A stretch of 64,000 bases of DNA from NCBI GenBank assembly GCA_013141435.1, contig JABFQZ010000028.1, positions 1 through 64,000 on the forward strand. Direction: 5' to 3'. Shown here in pieces: positions 62,237 to 64,000 of this stretch (position 1 is the first letter of the stretch; every line of letters starts with the position of its first letter). The notes below the pieces were generated by a model. That model saw only the letters and a program-made list of their open reading frames with translations, made no database searches and was not told the origin of the DNA. This stretch comes from Ferruginibacter sp. (GTDB lineage: Bacteria; Bacteroidota; Bacteroidia; Chitinophagales; Chitinophagaceae). Both the position numbers and the translations under genes were made by a program.

Positions 62237-63219
62237 TGCGTCAAATAGCGTTTAGAGAAGCCCTTAGGGAAGCCATGCAAGAAGAAATGAGAGCCGATGA
62301 AAGGGTTTACTTAATGGGAGAGGAGGTTGCTGAATATAATGGAGCTTATAAAGTAAGCCAAGGAATGCTGGAAGAATTTGGTGAAAAAAGAATAATAGAT
62401 ACGCCAATTGCAGAGCTTGGGTTTACAGCCATTGCTGTAGGCTCAGCACAAAATGGCTTACGACCAATCGTAGAATATATGACTTGGAATTTTGCCGTAT
62501 TGGCGTTGGATCAAATTTTAAACACGGCATCGAAAATGCTTGCCATGAGTGGTGGGCAGGTTGGTTGCCCAATAGTATTTAGAGGTGCTAATGGTAGCGC
62601 AGGGCAGCTTGGAGCACAACACAGCACGGCTTTTGAAAGCATGTACGCTAACATTCCAGGTTTAAAAGTAATATCGGTAAGCAACCCTTACGATGCCAAA
62701 GGATTGTTGAAAGCTGCAATAAGAGACGACGACCCTGTAGTGTTTATGGAAAGTGAAGTAATGTATGGCGAAAAAGGGGAAGTGCCAGAAGGCGAATATG
62801 TATTACCAATTGGTAAATGTTTTATAAAACGACCAGGTAAAGATGTAACAATTGTATCTTTTAATAAAATGATGAAAGTAGCACTTGGTGCTGCCGAAGA
62901 GCTATCAAAGGAAGGTATAGAGGCTGAGGTTATTGATGTTGCCACTATTAGACCTTTGGATTGGTTTACAATATTAGAAAGTGTAAAAAAGACAAATAGA
63001 TTGGTAATTGTAGAAGAGCAATGGCCTTTTGCATCGGTAAGTTCTGAAATTGCTTACCGTATTCAAAAAGAAGGTTTCGATTATTTAGATGCACCTATAC
63101 GTCGCATAACTTCGGCAGATGCTCCTATGCATTATGCGCCTAATATGGTTGCAGCGTATTTGCCAAATGTAGGGCGTACAGTGGCATTGGTAAAAGAAGT
63201 TATGTATTCAAAAAAATAA
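62236..63219 (+). CDS. pdhB: Pyruvate dehydrogenase E1 component, beta subunit
   Basis: Half of the thiamine-diphosphate E1 of the pyruvate dehydrogenase complex. It starts MRQIAFREALREAMQEEM; the conserved MGEEVAEYNGAYKVSQG and DTPIAELGFTAIAVGSA regions carry ThDP-site residues, and QLGAQHSTAFESMYANIPG contributes to the interface. The length of 327 residues is standard. The alpha subunit and E2 are not in the window, so the complex is encoded in pieces. An IS256 copy begins a few bases after the stop. Confidence 0.93.
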   Translation: MRQIAFREALREAMQEEMRADERVYLMGEEVAEYNGAYKVSQGMLEEFGEKRIIDTPIAELGFTAIAVGSAQNGLRPIVEYMTWNFAVLALDQILNTASKMLAMSGGQVGCPIVFRGANGSAGQLGAQHSTAFESMYANIPGLKVISVSNPYDAKGLLKAAIRDDDPVVFMESEVMYGEKGEVPEGEYVLPIGKCFIKRPGKDVTIVSFNKMMKVALGAAEELSKEGIEAEVIDVATIRPLDWFTILESVKKTNRLVIVEEQWPFASVSSEIAYRIQKEGFDYLDAPIRRITSADAPMHYAPNMVAAYLPNVGRTVALVKEVMYSKK

Positions 63220-63260
63220 AATAAGACAGTATCTCATAAAGTGTGTAAGTAAAAAATATT

Positions 63261-63292
63261 AGGGTTTAACTTTTTTATTAAAGTTGAACCCT
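63261..63292. terminator. Hairpin at the end of the IS transposase gene
   Basis: AGGGTTTAACTTT (63261-63273) and AAAGTTGAACCCT (63280-63292) pair with one G-U and have T residues on both sides. The transposase stop codon lies in the hairpin. It would also end the pdhB transcript. Confidence 0.7.
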
Positions 63293-64000
63293 TTTTTCAA
63301 ATATTGTTAAGAACTGATTTAGAATAATGCCCCAATTATGTATAGGCATACTCCATTTTTTTGTTGCCTCTCTTAAAGCCAAATATACTGATTTTAAAAC
63401 TGCCTCATCTGTAGGGAATGACAATTTATTTTTTGTGTATTTTCTAATTTTTCCATTTAGGTTTTCTATTAAATTAGTGGTGTAAATAATTTTTCTAATT
63501 TCTAAAGGAAACTCAAAAAATACAGTCAACTCTTCCCAATTTTCTTCCCATGATTTGATAGCGTATGGATATTTGTGATTCCAATTATTTTTAAAATCAT
63601 CTAATGCAGCCTTTGCTGCTTGTTTGGTAGGTGCATCATAAATGAGTTTCATATCTACCGAAAAAGCTTTTTTATCTTTCCAAACAACATATCTGGCAGA
63701 GTTACGTATTTGATGTACAACGCAAATTTGTGTTTGTGACTCGGGAAAAACATTTTTAATAGTTTGGGTAAATCCATTGAGATTATCGGTGGCGGTAATG
63801 AGTATATCTTCTACACCTCTGGCCTTTAAATCGGTTAATACACCTAGCCAAAAAGCGGCACTTTCGTTCTTGCCTAACCACATGCCTAATACTTCTTTTT
63901 TACCGTCCCTATTGAGCCCTACGGCTAAGTAGATGGTTTTATTAATGACCTTTGAGTTCTCCCTTACTTTAAAAACAATTCCATCCATCCATACAATTAA
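63278..64000 (-). CDS. IS256-family (Mutator-type) transposase, N-terminus missing
   Basis: The C-terminal 240 or so residues of a DDE transposase. The frame is open to the window end ([15 protein letters not shown]), so the gene continues outside and its ATG at 63988 is internal. The first catalytic Asp is in WMDGIVFKV, the second in TATDNLNGF, and the Glu in [30 protein letters not shown] is a family motif. The full-length protein would be about 400 residues. Nothing in the visible part is broken, so the copy may be active. Confidence 0.9.
   Translation of the reverse strand, partial: LIVWMDGIVFKVRENSKVINKTIYLAVGLNRDGKKEVLGMWLGKNESAAFWLGVLTDLKARGVEDILITATDNLNGFTQTIKNVFPESQTQICVVHQIRNSARYVVWKDKKAFSVDMKLIYDAPTKQAAKAALDDFKNNWNHKYPYAIKSWEENWEELTVFFEFPLEIRKIIYTTNLIENLNGKIRKYTKNKLSFPTDEAVLKSVYLALREATKKWSMPIHNWGIILNQFLTIFEKRVQL

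Larger units (their letters stand above)
63225..64000 (-). mobile_element. IS256-family insertion sequence (right edge missing)
   Basis: The 3' end of an insertion sequence with its transposase gene on the minus strand. The outer end is probably near GACAGTATCTCATAAAGTGT (63225 on), a few bases after the pdhB stop; the exact end and the target duplication need the other end, which is outside the window. Confidence 0.75.

Overview
This 64 kb window is AT-rich chromosomal DNA from a member of the Bacteroidota, most likely from the Chitinophagales/Chitinophagaceae side of the phylum (lineage is an inference). The evidence is a bifunctional LpxC/FabZ gene, the response regulator PorX, two secreted proteins with type IX secretion system (T9SS) sorting domains and SprB repeats, a TonB-receptor/HmuY pair, a FtsK of Bacteroidota layout, and several promoters of the form TAnnTTTG. 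Almost all of it is core chromosome with short spacers. The only clear mobile element is an IS256-family copy cut by the right edge. No tRNA, rRNA or CRISPR array was seen.

Layout. 1-12.1 kb: end of a DUF423 gene, ftsK, pth, then an 8.1-kb gene for a giant T9SS cargo with 16 SprB repeats, preceded by a strongly folded leader. 12.2-18.6 kb (minus strand): a CreD-like membrane protein, a winged-helix regulator and a second membrane protein that share a palindromic operator; a NatAB-type ABC exporter; a class III aminotransferase. 18.9-29 kb: M1 and M28 peptidases, a GNAT acetyltransferase, a MacB-like permease, tsaD, a TrmN6-type methyltransferase, and a TonB receptor with a HmuY lipoprotein. 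29-33.3 kb: a glpK-glpD-glpF glycerol operon and clpS. 33.4-36.6 kb: a serine hydrolase, a DinB-like protein, a lipoprotein and an ABC ATPase. 36.7-43.2 kb: the lipid A cluster lpxA, lpxC/fabZ, lpxD and an HD hydrolase, divergent from porX. 43.2-50.1 kb: tadA, an aldehyde dehydrogenase, a glutathione peroxidase, a second T9SS cargo, radC, prs. 50.2-60.4 kb: rplY, yidC, an aminopeptidase P, pssA, purS, rsmI, a serine hydrolase, dcd, a VIT-family transporter, a 4'-phosphopantetheinyl transferase. 60.9-64 kb: a thiolase, the pyruvate dehydrogenase E1 beta gene and the IS256 copy.

The genes serve mainly envelope construction (lipid A, phosphatidylserine, YidC, T9SS cargo and its regulator), nutrient uptake (glycerol, heme-type) and housekeeping. 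The least expected signal is in the spacers: many carry degenerate 7-bp tandem tracts, and one carries 8-bp tracts, often running straight into a start codon. One such tract lies where tsaD should start, and tsaD has no ATG, GTG or TTG codon ahead of its conserved N-terminus. Other non-coding structure includes a paired-motif dispersed element, a 241-bp inverted-repeat unit, perfect hairpins and a two-site operator.
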